The translations under genes and the position numbers were made by a program. Below the pieces are notes generated by a model. The model was given only the letters and a program-made list of their open reading frames with translations, had not been told where the DNA came from and made no database searches. Below are positions 63,362 to 64,000 of a stretch of DNA of 64,000 bases, piece after piece; position 1 is the stretch's first letter, and every line of letters starts with the position of its first letter. The stretch is from an uncultured Pelagibacteraceae bacterium (lineage in GTDB: Bacteria > Pseudomonadota > Alphaproteobacteria > Pelagibacterales > Pelagibacteraceae): assembly GCA_902591695.1 (NCBI GenBank), contig CACJBQ010000001.1, positions 1-64,000 on the forward strand, in the 5' to 3' direction.

Positions 63362-63889
63362 ATGAATTTAAAAGATTATATTAGATCTATACCAGATTAT
63401 CCTAAAAAAGGTATTTTATTCAGAGATATTACTACGTTAATTAAAGACGAAAATGCATTTGCTGAAACAATTAATCAGATCGTTGAAAGATCAAAAAAAT
63501 TTAATTTCACTAAAATTGCAGCTATAGAGTCCAGAGGGTTTGTATTTGCTTCTGCTGTTTCATATGTGCTTAAAAAACCTTTTATTATGTTAAGAAAAAA
63601 AAATAAATTACCAGCAGATGTTCACTCAATAAATTTTGAGCTTGAATATGGAACTGCAACAATTGAAGTTCATAAGGATTCTATTAATAAAAAAGATGAA
63701 GTTTTAATTATAGATGATTTAATTGCAACTGGAGGTACAGCTGAAGCAGCAGCAAAGTTGGTTGAGATTTCAAAAGGCAAGGTTGCAGGATTTGTATTTG
63801 TAATAAACTTATTTGACCTAGGTGGAACTGATAATTTAGTAAAAAGTAATTATAAAGTCGAAAATTTAATTGAATTTCCAGGGCATTAG
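63362..63889 (+). CDS. apt: Adenine phosphoribosyltransferase
   Basis: Makes AMP from adenine and PRPP. The 175-residue protein has KKGILFRDITTLIKD, IESRGFVFAS at 55-64 and the PRPP loop VLIIDDLIATGGTAEAA (about 114-130). Length is normal. It is 41 bases from the divergent mtnP gene; both act on the adenine released in MTA salvage. guaC follows 71 bases later. Confidence 0.97.
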   Translation: MNLKDYIRSIPDYPKKGILFRDITTLIKDENAFAETINQIVERSKKFNFTKIAAIESRGFVFASAVSYVLKKPFIMLRKKNKLPADVHSINFELEYGTATIEVHKDSINKKDEVLIIDDLIATGGTAEAAAKLVEISKGKVAGFVFVINLFDLGGTDNLVKSNYKVENLIEFPGH

Positions 63890-63902
63890 GATTTAAAAAA
63901 AC

Positions 63903-63911
63903 TTATCCACA
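63903..63911 (+). promoter_or_regulatory. Perfect DnaA-box sequence
   Basis: TTATCCACA, identical to the strongest E. coli DnaA box, in the 71-base apt-guaC spacer. I see no cluster of further boxes, no dnaA or dnaN and no AT-rich unwinding array beside it, so it is not by itself an origin. It may be chance or a DnaA-controlled promoter. Confidence 0.4.
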
Positions 63912-63960
63912 GGCTATATATTGTTTGAAATTAATATTTATGATTATAACTTAACCAGGA

Positions 63961-64000
63961 ATGAGAATTGAAGAAGAGTTAAAATTAGATTATTCAGATG
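63961..64000 (+). CDS. guaC: GMP reductase / IMP dehydrogenase family (start only)
   Basis: Only 13 codons are in the window (MRIEEELKLDYSD). The start closely resembles GuaC, whose E. coli form begins MRIEEDLKLGFKDV, more than IMP dehydrogenase. GMP reductase returns GMP to IMP and would fit next to apt in purine salvage. The call must be confirmed with the following sequence. Confidence 0.65.
   Translation, partial: MRIEEELKLDYSD

Noticed and set aside
1-64000. Insertion sequences, prophage, CRISPR arrays, rRNA genes
   Set aside because: None seen by reading: no transposase, integrase, phage structural gene, regularly spaced repeats or rRNA sequence.

Overview
This window is about 64 kb of a very AT-rich, tightly packed bacterial chromosome. 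Its gene content and order point to the SAR11 group of Alphaproteobacteria (Pelagibacterales, Candidatus Pelagibacter-like). The reasons are: very low GC; spacers of a few bases or overlapping start/stop codons; the tuf-secE-nusG-rplKAJL-rpoB cluster with embedded tRNAs; split purS/purQ/purL; class II DAHP synthase; citramalate synthase; a methylcitrate cycle; and many small importers. The taxonomic call is inference from sequence character, not from a database match. I see no insertion sequence, phage gene, CRISPR array or rRNA.

Layout. 1-6.8 kb, all on the minus strand: tRNA-Tyr, tRNA-Gly, tuf, tRNA-Trp, secE, nusG, rplK, rplA, rplJ, rplL and the first 812 codons of rpoB (cut by the left edge). 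6.9-10.2 kb: rlmB, tRNA-Thr, nadK with two tiny membrane-protein genes behind it, tRNA-Leu, a gamma-glutamylcyclotransferase-like gene and a CinA-like gene. 10.3-17.5 kb, plus strand: sfsA, map, then purB-purC-purS-purQ-purL followed by bolA and a monothiol glutaredoxin. 17.5-25 kb, minus strand: rpsD, then the cysS-cimA-DUF1989-trmJ operon, nadE and class II DAHP synthase. 25-29.7 kb: an FkbM methyltransferase and a large membrane protein of extreme AT content, then glmS and a GlmU that has only its acetyltransferase half. 29.7-34 kb: gph and prpD-prpB-prpC. 34-37 kb: nrdA-nrdB with a candidate NrdR operator. 37-46 kb: a phosphohexomutase, a charged coiled-coil protein, an unannotated candidate small RNA with a strong terminator, TauE/SafE, dusA, rpoZ, an MFS carrier and several small enzymes. 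46-55.9 kb: redoxin, glycosyltransferases, two EamA carriers, a tripartite tricarboxylate transporter (tctCBA) facing an AbrB-family protein, and a PhyH dioxygenase. 55.9-64 kb: an amino-acid-type ABC importer without an ATPase gene, a SpeD-SpeE fusion, an aldolase-dehydrogenase fusion, mtnA, mtnP, apt and the start of guaC.

The most interesting block is 58.2-63.9 kb. The fused SpeD-SpeE should make 5'-methylthioadenosine (MTA) as by-product. MtnP and MtnA would turn it into methylthioribulose-1-phosphate plus adenine. Apt would recover the adenine. The two-domain class II aldolase/short-chain dehydrogenase is well placed to split methylthioribulose-1-phosphate to DHAP and methylthioacetaldehyde and reduce the aldehyde in one polypeptide. 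That would be a compact, fused form of the DHAP shunt. Other points worth attention are the candidate sRNA at about 39.75-39.87 kb, a start-codon-masking inverted repeat in tctB, the missing uridyltransferase half of GlmU, and two membrane proteins of 41 and 45 residues.
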